Shown here: positions 18,706-26,559 of the stretch, piece after piece | Numbering within the stretch: position 1 is the stretch's first letter | Layout of the letters: each line of letters opens with the position of its first letter | NCBI RefSeq assembly: GCF_019049285.1 | Contig: NZ_JAGMUL010000042.1 | Span: forward strand, 124,001-188,000 | Direction of reading: 5' to 3' | DNA: 64,000 bases | Source: Streptomyces sp. AC550_RSS872 | GTDB taxonomy: Bacteria > Actinomycetota > Actinomycetes > Streptomycetales > Streptomycetaceae | Notes under the pieces: model-generated | Database searches by the model: none | What the model was told of the DNA's origin: nothing | The model's input: only the letters and a program-made list of their open reading frames with translations | Made by a program: the position numbers and the translations under genes

Positions 18706-19890
18706 GTGATCGACACGCCCGAGGGCACCCCTGTGACCTCCACGGGCACCCTTGTCCGCGCCGCTCTGCCGCCCGCCGCCGAGGCATCGCCTCCGCAGGC
18801 GCCGAAAGCAGCGAAGCCCCGGGGGGCCCGGCTGCGCGCCCTGGACGGCCTGCGCCTGCTGGCCGCACTGATGGTGGCGGCGTACCACTACGGCGGCCGG
18901 GACGGCGACGTCGCCCAGGCCTGGGGCTCCTCCCCGCGCGTGCAGTTCCCCACGCTGTCGCCGTACTTCGCCTACGGCTGCCTGGGCGTGCAGGTGTTCT
19001 TCGTGATCAGCGGGTTCGTCATATGCATGAGCGGCTGGGGCCGTCCGCTGCGCTCCTTCTTCGCCTCGCGCGCGTCCCGGCTGCTGCCCGCCTACTGGGC
19101 GGCGATCCTCATCGTGACGGCGGTGTTCGCACTGCCGGTGGTCGCCTACAAGACGGTGTCGCCGAGCGACACGCTGGTGAACCTGACGATGCTGCAAATG
19201 CCCCTCGGCGTGGACCGCGTGCTGGGCGTGTGCTGGACACTGTGGGCGGAGATCCGCTTCTACGCCCTGTTCGCGCTGTGCATCGTGCTGCCCGGCGCCA
19301 GCCGTCGGCGCGTGATCCTGTTCTGCGCGTGCTGGACGCTGGCGGCGGCGATCGCGCAGGGCGCCGACCAGCCGCTCCTCGACATCGTCCTGATGCCCGA
19401 GTACGCGCCGTTCTTCATCGGCGGCGTCGGCCTGTACCTGGTCCACCGCGACCGGCGTGACGCCTACGCGTGGGGCATCGTGGTCGTCAGCTGGCTCATC
19501 GGCCAGCACACCGCGGTCGAAAGCCTGTGGCATCCACGGAACGTGGACGCCTTCTCGTACCGCACCACGTTCGGCATCGTCCTGGTCGTCACCCTCGGCT
19601 TCCTGGCCGTCGCCGCGATCGCACTGGGCTGGCTGAGCCGGGCCGACTGGCGCTGGCTGACGGTGGCCGGCGCGCTGACGTACCCGTTCTACCTCGTGCA
19701 CGAGCACCTGGGCTGGGTCGTCATCGAGGGCCTGCACCGCGGTCTGGGCATCCCGTCGTACGGCACCTTCCTGCTGACTGTCGCCGCCATGCTGCTGCTG
19801 GCGTGGCTGCTGAACCGGTTCGTGGAGGAGCGGTTCACGCCGAAGCTGCGCGCGGCGCTGTCACGGCCACGAGCGCAGCCGGAGCCGTAG
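18706..19890 (+). CDS. Acyltransferase family 3 membrane protein (OafA/YrhL type)
   Basis: A 394-residue integral membrane O-acyltransferase. After a Pro/Ala-rich N-terminus it has the family opening RLRALDGLRLLAALMVAAYHY (His catalytic candidate) and FFVISGFVICMSGWGR, then about ten hydrophobic segments ending YPFYLVHEHLGW. The GTG at 18706 follows AGGAG by 6 nt; an earlier in-frame GTG at 18673 lacks support. Such enzymes O-acetylate surface glycans, so it may decorate the polymer made by the adjacent genes (inferred). It ends 13 bp from the convergent mutase gene. Confidence 0.88.
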   Translation: MIDTPEGTPVTSTGTLVRAALPPAAEASPPQAPKAAKPRGARLRALDGLRLLAALMVAAYHYGGRDGDVAQAWGSSPRVQFPTLSPYFAYGCLGVQVFFVISGFVICMSGWGRPLRSFFASRASRLLPAYWAAILIVTAVFALPVVAYKTVSPSDTLVNLTMLQMPLGVDRVLGVCWTLWAEIRFYALFALCIVLPGASRRRVILFCACWTLAAAIAQGADQPLLDIVLMPEYAPFFIGGVGLYLVHRDRRDAYAWGIVVVSWLIGQHTAVESLWHPRNVDAFSYRTTFGIVLVVTLGFLAVAAIALGWLSRADWRWLTVAGALTYPFYLVHEHLGWVVIEGLHRGLGIPSYGTFLLTVAAMLLLAWLLNRFVEERFTPKLRAALSRPRAQPEP

Positions 19891-19903
19891 CCGTGGCAAC
19901 CGC

Positions 19904-21484
19904 TCAGAAGACATCGCTCGGCACGTAAGACCCCCAAACCCCCCGCAACGCATCACACACCTCCCCCACCGTCGCCCGAGCCCGCAGCGCCTCCTTCATC
20001 GGGTACAGGACGTTGTCCTGACCCTCGGCGGCCTTCTTCAGGGCCGCCAATGCCGAGTCCACCGCTCCGCGGTCCCGTTCCGCACGCAGTTTGGCGAGGC
20101 GTTCCGCCTGTCGGGCCTCGATGGCGGGGTCGACGCGGAGCGGCTCGTACGGCTCCTCCTCGTGCAGCTGGAAGCGGTTGACACCGACGACGACCCGTTC
20201 GCCGGCGTCCGTCTCCTGGGCGATCCGGTAGGCGCTGCGCTCGATCTCGCCCTTCTGGAAGCCGTGCTCGATGGCCGCCACCGCGCCGCCCAGGTCCTCG
20301 ACCCGCCGCATCAGCTCGACGGCCGCCGCCTCGACGTCGTCGGTCATCCTCTCGATGACGTAGGAGCCGGCGAAGGGGTCCACGGTCGCGGTCACGTCCG
20401 TCTCGTACGCGAGGACCTGCTGGGTCCGCAACGCCAGCCGCGCGCTCTTGTCCGTCGGCAGGGCGATGGCCTCGTCGAAGGAGTTGGTGTGCAGGGACTG
20501 GGTGCCGCCGAGGACCGCCGCAAGGCCCTGCACGGCGACCCGGACCAGGTTCACCTCCGGCTGCTGGGCCGTCAGCTGCACGCCGGCCGTCTGGGTGTGG
20601 AAGCGCAGCATCAGGGACTTGGGGTTCTTCGCGCCGAACTCGTCCCGCATCACCCGGGCCCAGATGCGGCGGGCGGCGCGGAACTTGGCGACCTCCTCCA
20701 GGATCGTCGTACGGGCGACGAAGAAGAAGGAGAGGCGGGGCGCGAAGTCGTCCACGTCCATGCCGGCCGCGACCGCTGTACGGACGTACTCGATGCCGTC
20801 GGCGAGGGTGAAAGCGATCTCCTGCGCGGGGGACGCGCCCGCCTCGGCCATGTGGTACCCGGAGATCGAGATGGTGTTCCACTTCGGGATCTCGGCCCGG
20901 CAGTACTGGAAGATGTCGGCGGTCAGCCGCAGGGACGGCTTCGGCGGGAAGATGTACGTGCCGCGCGCGATGTACTCCTTCAGCACGTCGTTCTGGATCG
21001 TGCCGGTGAGCCGGTCGGCGCCGACTCCCTGTTCCTCCGCCACCAGTTGGTACAGCAGGAGCAGCAGCGCTGCCGGGGCGTTGATCGTCATCGACGTCGA
21101 CACCTGGTCCAGCGGGATCCCGCCGAACAGCACCCGCATGTCCTCGATCGAGTCGATGGCCACGCCCACCTTGCCGACCTCGCCGTGCGCGATCGGCGCG
21201 TCGGAGTCGTGGCCCATCTGGGTGGGGAGATCGAAGGCGACGGAGAGCCCGGTCGTGCCGTGGGCGATCAGATCGCGATAGCGGGCGTTGGACTCCGTGG
21301 CCGTACCGAAACCGGCGTACTGGCGCATCGTCCAGGGGCGGCCGGTGTACATGGAGGGGTACACGCCCCGGGTGAAGGGGTAGGCGCCCGGCTCGCCCAG
21401 CTTCTCGGCCGGGTCCCAGCCCTCCAGCGCGTCCGGCCCGTAGACCGGCTCGATGGGCAGTCCGGACTCCGACTGACGCGCCAT
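19904..21484 (-). CDS. Methylmalonyl-CoA mutase-type large catalytic subunit without B12 domain
   Basis: A 526-residue TIM-barrel acyl-CoA mutase subunit. It matches the N-terminal domain of methylmalonyl-CoA mutase: TMRQYAGFG (Tyr56), VAFDLPTQMGHDSD, GTIQNDVLKEYIARGTYIFPP (Arg174), ISISGYHMAEAG (His211), RFHTQTAGVQLTAQQP and GGTQSLHTNSFDEA. Tyr56 and Arg174 align with the CoA-carboxylate-binding Tyr89 and Arg207 of methylmalonyl-CoA mutase, where isobutyryl-CoA mutase has Phe and Gln, favouring a carboxylated substrate. The cobalamin-binding domain is absent and must come from a small subunit encoded elsewhere. The start at ATG 21484 lacks competition. Confidence 0.88.
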   Translation of the reverse strand: MARQSESGLPIEPVYGPDALEGWDPAEKLGEPGAYPFTRGVYPSMYTGRPWTMRQYAGFGTATESNARYRDLIAHGTTGLSVAFDLPTQMGHDSDAPIAHGEVGKVGVAIDSIEDMRVLFGGIPLDQVSTSMTINAPAALLLLLYQLVAEEQGVGADRLTGTIQNDVLKEYIARGTYIFPPKPSLRLTADIFQYCRAEIPKWNTISISGYHMAEAGASPAQEIAFTLADGIEYVRTAVAAGMDVDDFAPRLSFFFVARTTILEEVAKFRAARRIWARVMRDEFGAKNPKSLMLRFHTQTAGVQLTAQQPEVNLVRVAVQGLAAVLGGTQSLHTNSFDEAIALPTDKSARLALRTQQVLAYETDVTATVDPFAGSYVIERMTDDVEAAAVELMRRVEDLGGAVAAIEHGFQKGEIERSAYRIAQETDAGERVVVGVNRFQLHEEEPYEPLRVDPAIEARQAERLAKLRAERDRGAVDSALAALKKAAEGQDNVLYPMKEALRARATVGEVCDALRGVWGSYVPSDVF

Positions 21485-21616
21485 GGTGTTCCTCCGTGTC
21501 CCGGTTCACTTCTGTCTCCCACCATGCCGCCTGGTTCGCAACCGGTCACTCGCGGGGAACATCTCAGGTGACATCAGGGCCGCCGGGGCGGCCGCGGTGA
21601 GACGCCGGGGGTCGGG

Positions 21617-22528
21617 ATGCGTACCAGGGGCATGGGGAGATCTACCGCCGTACTCGCCTCGGGAGCCGCGGGCGCCGCGCTCGCGGTCCTGTGCGGCTGC
21701 ACGGTGCAGGCGTCCGGGGACGACCGGCACTCGCCGGTGCGCATAGAGCTGCCGAGCGGCACGCCGTCCGCGAAGTCCGCGCCGCCCGAGGACGATGGCG
21801 ATGGCGATGGCGATGGCGATGGCGATGGCGATGACAAGGGCGACGGCAACGACGACAAGCCGGGCGGGACCCCCACGGCCGCGCCCGCGGCGCCCGCCGC
21901 CGTGCTGTGGTCGCGGGGCGACGAGGGCCGTGACATACGCGAGCTCCAGGCCAGGCTGCGGCAGATCGCCTGGCTCTTCGACGGCCCGACCGGGGCCTAC
22001 GACGATCTGACCGAGCAGGCGGTGCGGGGCTTCCAGGGCAAACGCGGGCTGCCGAAGACGGGGAAGACCGACGAGGTCACCTGGGAGCGGCTGCTGAAGA
22101 TGACCCGCGAACCCGGCAAGTGGGATCTGTACCTGATGGGCGGCCAGCCGGCCGACGCGCCGGACGCGCGGTGTCTGACCGGCCGGGTGCTCTGCATCAG
22201 CAAGTCGAGCCGGACCCTGCGCTGGATGATCGACGGGCGGACCGTCGTGACGGCGCCGGTGCGGTTCGGGTCGCAGTACACACCGACCCGGGAGGGTGTG
22301 TTCAGCGTCTACTGGAAGTCCCGTCACCATGTGTCGACGCTCTACGACTCACCCATGCCGTACGCCATGTTCTTCAGCGGCGGCCAGGCGGTGCACTACT
22401 CGTCCGACTTCGCGGCCACCGGATACGCCGGTGCCTCGCACGGCTGCGTCAACGTACGGGACGAGCGGGCGATCTCGGAGATGTTCGCCCAGGTGCGGAC
22501 CGGCGACAAGGTCGTCGTCCACTGGTGA
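21617..22528 (+). CDS. L,D-transpeptidase lipoprotein with peptidoglycan-binding domain
   Basis: A 303-residue cell-wall enzyme that forms 3-3 cross-links or attaches proteins to peptidoglycan. Signal peptide with lipobox-like VLCGC (Cys near 27-29); then an acidic DGDGDG linker (about residues 58-75) encoded by six perfect 6-bp units; a PG_binding_1 domain (RDIRELQARLRQIAW, about 95-160); and a YkuD catalytic domain with HYSSDFAATGYAGASHGCVNV containing the catalytic Cys. A second ATG at 21632 is possible. It is followed by a strong bidirectional hairpin. Confidence 0.92.
   Translation: MRTRGMGRSTAVLASGAAGAALAVLCGCTVQASGDDRHSPVRIELPSGTPSAKSAPPEDDGDGDGDGDGDGDDKGDGNDDKPGGTPTAAPAAPAAVLWSRGDEGRDIRELQARLRQIAWLFDGPTGAYDDLTEQAVRGFQGKRGLPKTGKTDEVTWERLLKMTREPGKWDLYLMGGQPADAPDARCLTGRVLCISKSSRTLRWMIDGRTVVTAPVRFGSQYTPTREGVFSVYWKSRHHVSTLYDSPMPYAMFFSGGQAVHYSSDFAATGYAGASHGCVNVRDERAISEMFAQVRTGDKVVVHW
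21794..21829 (+). repeat. Six tandem GATGGC hexamers within the L,D-transpeptidase gene
   Basis: Six perfect copies of GATGGC, followed by a GATGAC variant at 21830-21835. They encode the Asp-Gly linker between the lipid anchor and the peptidoglycan-binding domain. Unit number could vary by slippage without a frameshift. Confidence 0.9.
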
Positions 22529-22560
22529 GGCGCGGGGCGCGCAGTGAGAGGTGGGTGTGG

Positions 22561-22599
22561 GGCGCGGGCGGGACCGGGGGAACGTGTCCCGCCCGCGCC
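22561..22599. terminator. Bidirectional hairpin between L,D-transpeptidase and sigma-linked gene
   Basis: Perfect 14-bp stem (22561-22574 / 22586-22599) with an 11-nt loop, between two convergent genes, 33 bp past the L,D-transpeptidase stop. Likely terminator for the plus-strand gene and possibly for both. Confidence 0.75.
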
Positions 22600-22740
22600 A
22601 ATGCACGAGCCGCAGGTACGGGGGGAACCCCGGCTCTGTGCGACGGCCGATGACCAGTCGGCTCACTCAGATCAGCGCCGTGGCGGCCGAAAGTGTCACT
22701 CCTGCCGCGAAGAAATTTCCACGGATCACAAAACCGCAGG

Positions 22741-23808
22741 TCATCGACGTGCGAGCGGAGTGAGCGGAGTGAGGACCCGGTCCGGCAGAAGGCCGGCCAT
22801 GGCCGACGGGGCGACCGCGGTGCCGTCCATGCGATGGTCGTTGCCGTTGCCGTGACGGGTGCCGTGGTCGCCGCCGTACCGGCCACCTCGGCCGTCACGG
22901 AGCCAGTCGGCCCCGTCGCCCTCGTCGTCCTGCTCCCGGCCCTCGTCCTCGTCCCGGTGCCCGCCCTGGTCCTTGTCCTTGCCGGTGCCCGGCTTGCTCC
23001 AGGTGCCGTCGCCGGACGCGTTCAGGACGTTCTTGCAGTACTTCCGCACGCCGTCGGAGCCACCGGCCGCGCCCTCCAGGGTGCGGCGGTGGTCGTTCGA
23101 CAGCCGCTTGCCCTCGCGCAGGTCGCGGCAGTACGAGGTGACGGCCTTCCACCAGCCGGCGGAGGGGTCGACCCGGTCGTCGCCCGCGGACTCACGGTCC
23201 GTGGCCGGGCCACCGGGTGCCGTGTCGTGGGTGGCGTCGGGGTCGGCGGAGGCTTCCGTGTCGTCGTCCGGCGTGGGTTCGCCCTGCACCCGGCTCTCCG
23301 GGGAGGGCGAGACGAACGGGCGGTCCGACGGTGCCGGCGCCGAGACCGAGGCGGCCGGGCGGCCCTCCTCGTCCCCGTCGAACGGCGTCGGCAGGAATCC
23401 GGTTCCGGCCGCGACGGCGACCCCGCCGACCATGCCGACGGCCAACGCGGCGGCGAGAGAGAGCCGTACCGGACGGGCCCAGCGGGGGCGACGGGCGGCG
23501 CGGGCGGGACCGCCGATCCGGACGAGCCCCACGTCGGTGACGCGGTCGGTGTGGGGTCCGGCGCCGGGGCCGACGCTCACGGGGGCGTCGCCCCGGTCGG
23601 CGCGGGCCGCGCGGAAGGCCGCCAGTGCGGCGGCCTCTCCGGGGAGTTCCGCGCTGCTCAGCGGGGGTTCGGCGGTCAGTGCCTCAAGGGTCTTGGCGAG
23701 GCGTTCGGCCTGATCGCGGTCGGCCGTGTCGACAGCTTCGAGTGACTCTCCGCGCAGCAAACGCTCCGCCGTTTCGCGGTCCAGCCACCTGTACTGCTCG
23801 TCGGCCAT
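22741..23808 (-). CDS. Sigma-factor-linked membrane protein (putative anti-sigma), paralogue A
   Basis: A 355-residue protein with a soluble N-terminus (MADEQYRWLDRETAERLLRG; about 130 residues), one hydrophobic segment (LSLAAALAVGMVGGVAVAAG, about 135-155), and an extracytoplasmic part with a Pro/Ser/Asp linker, a small domain bounded by two Cys (YCRDLREGK ... VRKYCKNVL), and a Gly/Asp/His-rich tail. The ATG overlaps the sigma-factor stop (TGATG), so the pair is co-translated; this is why an anti-sigma role is inferred. No zinc anti-sigma motif HxxxCxxC is visible. A paralogue lies at 24908-25756. Confidence 0.78.
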   Translation of the reverse strand: MADEQYRWLDRETAERLLRGESLEAVDTADRDQAERLAKTLEALTAEPPLSSAELPGEAAALAAFRAARADRGDAPVSVGPGAGPHTDRVTDVGLVRIGGPARAARRPRWARPVRLSLAAALAVGMVGGVAVAAGTGFLPTPFDGDEEGRPAASVSAPAPSDRPFVSPSPESRVQGEPTPDDDTEASADPDATHDTAPGGPATDRESAGDDRVDPSAGWWKAVTSYCRDLREGKRLSNDHRRTLEGAAGGSDGVRKYCKNVLNASGDGTWSKPGTGKDKDQGGHRDEDEGREQDDEGDGADWLRDGRGGRYGGDHGTRHGNGNDHRMDGTAVAPSAMAGLLPDRVLTPLTPLARR

Positions 23809-24470
23809 CACACATCCTTCTGCGTCCGCGAACGCATATGCGTCACACTCGCGGACGTCACCGCACGGCCCCGCGGTTCTCGCTGGGGAGGCAGGGCGTC
23901 GAGCACCCCGGCCGATTCCGGATCGTCGCCGAGCAGCTCGGCCAGCCGCTTCAGACCCCGGTGAGCGGCGGTCCGTACGGCACCCGGACGCTTGCCCAGC
24001 GTCTCCGCGGCCGTCTTGGCGTCGAGCCCCACCACCACGCGCAGGACGACGGCCTCGGCCTGGTCCTGCGGCAGCCGCGCGATGAGGGAGAGGGTGCCGT
24101 CGGTGGCCAGGGCCTCCATGGCCTCGCCCGCCGTGTCGGACTCGGCGGCCTTCCCGGTCAGCTCCGTCTCGTCACCGCCGATCGCGGGGCGGCGGCCGCG
24201 CATGCGTATGTGGTCCAGCGCCCTGTTCCGGGCTATCCGGGCGGCCCAGCCACGGAAGCGGTCCGCGTCGCCGCTGAAGCGGCCCAGGTCACGGGCTATC
24301 TGAAGCCATGCCTCCGAGGCGACGTCCTCGGCGTCCGGGTCGCCGACCAGCGTCCGTACGTACCCGAGCAGCCGCGGGTGCACGGAGCGGTACACAGTCC
24401 GGAACGCACTCTCGTCCCCGTCCTGTGCGGCAAGCACCGCGGCGGTCAACTCCGCGTCGTCCCCCAGCAC
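23808..24470 (-). CDS. ECF RNA polymerase sigma factor A
   Basis: A 220-residue ECF sigma factor. Region 2: FRTVYRSVHPRLLGYVRTLV, DAEDVASEAWLQIARDL and FRGWAARIARNRALDHIR. Region 4: LPQDQAEAVVLRVVVGLDAKTAAETLGKRPGAVRTAAHRGLKRL (helix-turn-helix). The 40-residue tail past region 4 is not typical of short ECFs. The GTG start at 24470 follows GAGG. It shares many residues with the second sigma factor 1.5 kb away, so the two units arose by duplication. Confidence 0.92.
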   Translation of the reverse strand: MLGDDAELTAAVLAAQDGDESAFRTVYRSVHPRLLGYVRTLVGDPDAEDVASEAWLQIARDLGRFSGDADRFRGWAARIARNRALDHIRMRGRRPAIGGDETELTGKAAESDTAGEAMEALATDGTLSLIARLPQDQAEAVVLRVVVGLDAKTAAETLGKRPGAVRTAAHRGLKRLAELLGDDPESAGVLDALPPQREPRGRAVTSASVTHMRSRTQKDV

Positions 24471-24477
24471 TGGTACC

Positions 24478-24525
24478 TCAATTGGTGGTTGCGGTTCCGA
24501 GACCGCAGGTCGTTGCGGTGGTCAT
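24478..24525 (-). CDS. Possible 15-codon leader peptide upstream of ECF sigma factor A
   Basis: ATG at 24525 follows GGAGGG and encodes MTTATTCGLGTATTN, ending TGA 8 bp before the sigma-factor GTG. Seven of 15 residues are Thr. Its own ribosome site and tight coupling favour translation, but such a short frame can arise by chance, so this is tentative. Confidence 0.3.
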   Translation of the reverse strand: MTTATTCGLGTATTN

Positions 24526-24907
24526 TAGCCCTCCGCGTCCGGCGCGAAAGGCACGTTACGGCCTGAAAGCGCTGCTCGTCCATGTCCGTACAGCATGCAA
24601 CTACCCGGGATTCCGCGAATGTGTCCACCCAGGTGTGACAGAAAACGCAGTCATGACGCTGTAGAAAGTACGGGCCGCCGCGCGGCCCGTGCCGCGCGGC
24701 GGCCGGGGCCTCTCCTGTGGGGGGTGGCGGCCCCGGTCGTCTCCGCGGTTCAGCCCCTGCCGACGGGTACGGCACGGGAACTCGAGCCGCTGCCGCTCAC
24801 CGCCCAACCGTTCGGCACCGCCCACGGCCGGCCCGTCCTCGCGGTGCGCCGGAGCCTCTGGAGAAGGTGGCAGGGCGGCCGGACGTCTGACCTCTCGGGC
24901 GGGAAGC
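24526..24907. other. Intergenic region between the two sigma/membrane-protein units
   Basis: About 380 bp with no convincing gene. It should contain the promoter for sigma factor A near its 24526 end and includes a strong 14-bp hairpin at 24673-24704. Plus-strand open frames crossing 24600-24900 have no recognisable product. Confidence 0.45.
24673..24704 (-). terminator. Hairpin downstream of sigma-linked paralogue B
   Basis: Perfect 14-bp GC-only stem (24673-24686 / 24691-24704) with loop CCGT, about 200 bp past the stop of the minus-strand membrane-protein gene. Probable terminator of that unit. Confidence 0.55.
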
Positions 24908-25756
24908 TCAGCCTGTCTTCTCGCCCTTCTCGGGCCTCTCGGCGCTCTCGCCGGACGTGTTCTTCCCGCTCGGGCCCTGGCCGCTGCCGGTGGCACCGTC
25001 CCCGGCCGTCTTCGTCGGTTCGGAATTCGTCGGCTCGGACCTCGTCGGCTCGGACCTCGTCGGCTCGGACCTCGTCGGCTCGGACCTCGTCGGTTCGGTC
25101 TGCGCCGGCCCGGTCCTCGCCGCCCGCGCCAGCTGCTCGGCGCAGTACGCGGTCACCTTGTCCTCGCCGCCCGCCGCCGTGACGAGCCGCTGCCAGGACG
25201 TGGAGTCCAGGGCCTTGCCGTTGCCCTCGACCTGGTCATAGGCGCGGCACTTGGCCTCGGCGTCCTGGGCGGTGGAGGGGTGGCCGGGCCGTCCGGCGGT
25301 GCCGGGCTCGGCGGCGGACGGCCCGGTGGACGGCCGGTCGGGGGCACCGGCCGTCGGGGTGGAGCCGACCTTGTCGTCGGCGGGGTGGTCGGAGGAACCG
25401 GACGAGCCGATCGCGGCGACCGCGACGCCGCCCAGGGCGAGGCTCGTGACGAAGAGGGAGAGCGTGGTCTTCACGGACAGCGCCAGTCGCCGCGGCTCGC
25501 GGGGCCGCCAGTCGTCCCGGCGCCGGGTGCGCGCCCGGTGCGCCCCCGCGGCACGGGCGGCCCGGTACGCGGCCACGGCACGCTGCTCGCCGTCGAGGTC
25601 CGCGCGGTGCCCGCGCAGTACGGCCGCGGAGAGCAGCGCCTCCAGCGCGGCCTCGTCGAGCGTCATCTGCGGGCCGGTCGCCCGGCCGGGGACGAGGCCG
25701 CCAGGGTGCGCACGCCGACGGCCGGAGGTCCCACCGCCGCTCTGCTGTTCACCCAT
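24908..25756 (-). CDS. Sigma-factor-linked membrane protein (putative anti-sigma), paralogue B
   Basis: A 282-residue protein starting MGEQQSGGG (ATG 25756, AGGACACGG upstream). Soluble N-terminus with LDEAALEALLSAAVLRGHRAD, one hydrophobic segment (TTLSLFVTSLALGGVAVAAIG), then a linker and a two-Cys domain (AKCRAYDQVEGNGK ... VTAYCAEQL) homologous to that in paralogue A; both share the core L-x-x-AAGG-x-D-x-V. The tail contains four to six Ser-Glu-Pro-Thr-Arg repeats from a 15-bp tandem repeat. It is separated by 212 bp from its sigma factor and may have its own promoter. Anti-sigma function is inferred from position only. Confidence 0.72.
   Translation of the reverse strand: MGEQQSGGGTSGRRRAHPGGLVPGRATGPQMTLDEAALEALLSAAVLRGHRADLDGEQRAVAAYRAARAAGAHRARTRRRDDWRPREPRRLALSVKTTLSLFVTSLALGGVAVAAIGSSGSSDHPADDKVGSTPTAGAPDRPSTGPSAAEPGTAGRPGHPSTAQDAEAKCRAYDQVEGNGKALDSTSWQRLVTAAGGEDKVTAYCAEQLARAARTGPAQTEPTRSEPTRSEPTRSEPTRSEPTNSEPTKTAGDGATGSGQGPSGKNTSGESAERPEKGEKTG
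25031..25090 (-). repeat. Four perfect 15-bp tandem repeats in sigma-linked paralogue B
   Basis: Unit CGGCTCGGACCTCGT repeated at 25031, 25046, 25061 and 25076, with degenerate units on both sides. On the minus strand it encodes Pro-Thr-Arg-Ser-Glu repeats in the extracytoplasmic tail; unit changes keep the frame. Confidence 0.92.
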
Positions 25757-25968
25757 GTCCGTGTCCTGTTCCTGTCCGACCTGGCCTGTACCCGGTCCGC
25801 GTGACGCACGTGTCGTACGTGGTCTACGTGACCTTCGTGACGGCTGTGACTCACCAGCTCGTAGAGCCTGTACGTCCCTCACGCCCCGTACGACTCACCG
25901 AACACTCACCGTTTCGCCTCATCGAGGCGCCGGTGTGCCGCTCCGGTCGCCGCCGTCACGTTCACTGT

Positions 25969-26559
25969 TCATTTCGATTCCCCCAGCGTCCTGGGGCCGT
26001 CATCCGTCACACCTGAGACGCCGAGCTGCTGGGCCAGACGCTTCAGACCCCGGTACGCGGCCGTCCGCACCGCGCCCGGGCGCTTGCCGAGGACGCGTGC
26101 GGCGGCGGGGCCGTCGAGACCGACGACGACCCGCAGCAGCACCGCCTCGGCCTGGTCCCGCGGCAGCCCGCCGACCAGTGCCAGGGCACGCTCCGTGGAG
26201 ATCGACTCCAGCGCCTGGTCGTGCGTGCTGTGCGGCCCGGGCAGGTCCAGTACGTCGCTCTCCAGCGCCGACGCCCGGGGCCGTACCTTCTGCCGGCGCA
26301 GATGGTCCAGCGCCCGGTGTCTGGCGATGGTCGCGGTCCAGCCCCGGAACCCGGCGCCGTCGCCCTGGAACCGGCCGAGGTCGCGGGCGATCTCCAGCCA
26401 GGCATCGGACGCCACGTCCTCCGCGTCGTCCCCGACCAGTCCGCGCAGGTACCCGAGGAGTCCCGGCTGCACCAGCCGGTACGCCACCGCGAAGGCGGCC
26501 TCGTCACCTTCCTGAGCCCGCGCGACGGCCGCGCTCAGCTCCCCGTCGTGCGCGCGCAC
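25969..26559 (-). CDS. ECF RNA polymerase sigma factor B
   Basis: A 196-residue ECF sigma factor. The GTG at 26559 follows GGAGGGG; a longer open frame to 26694 is unlikely to be translated. Region 2: GYLRGLVGDDAEDVASDAWLEIARDL and FRGWTATIARHRALDHLR (shown in part). Region 4: LPRDQAEAVLLRVVVGLDG, then RVLGKRPGAVRTAAYRGLKRL. It is clearly paralogous to sigma factor A and like it is followed on the same strand by a single-span membrane protein. Confidence 0.9.
   Translation of the reverse strand: MRAHDGELSAAVARAQEGDEAAFAVAYRLVQPGLLGYLRGLVGDDAEDVASDAWLEIARDLGRFQGDGAGFRGWTATIARHRALDHLRRQKVRPRASALESDVLDLPGPHSTHDQALESISTERALALVGGLPRDQAEAVLLRVVVGLDGPAAARVLGKRPGAVRTAAYRGLKRLAQQLGVSGVTDDGPRTLGESK

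Noticed and set aside
25801..26016. Short plus-strand frame (71 codons) between sigma factor B and its partner
   Set aside because: Repetitive valine/threonine reading with no ribosome site and no similarity; intergenic promoter more likely.
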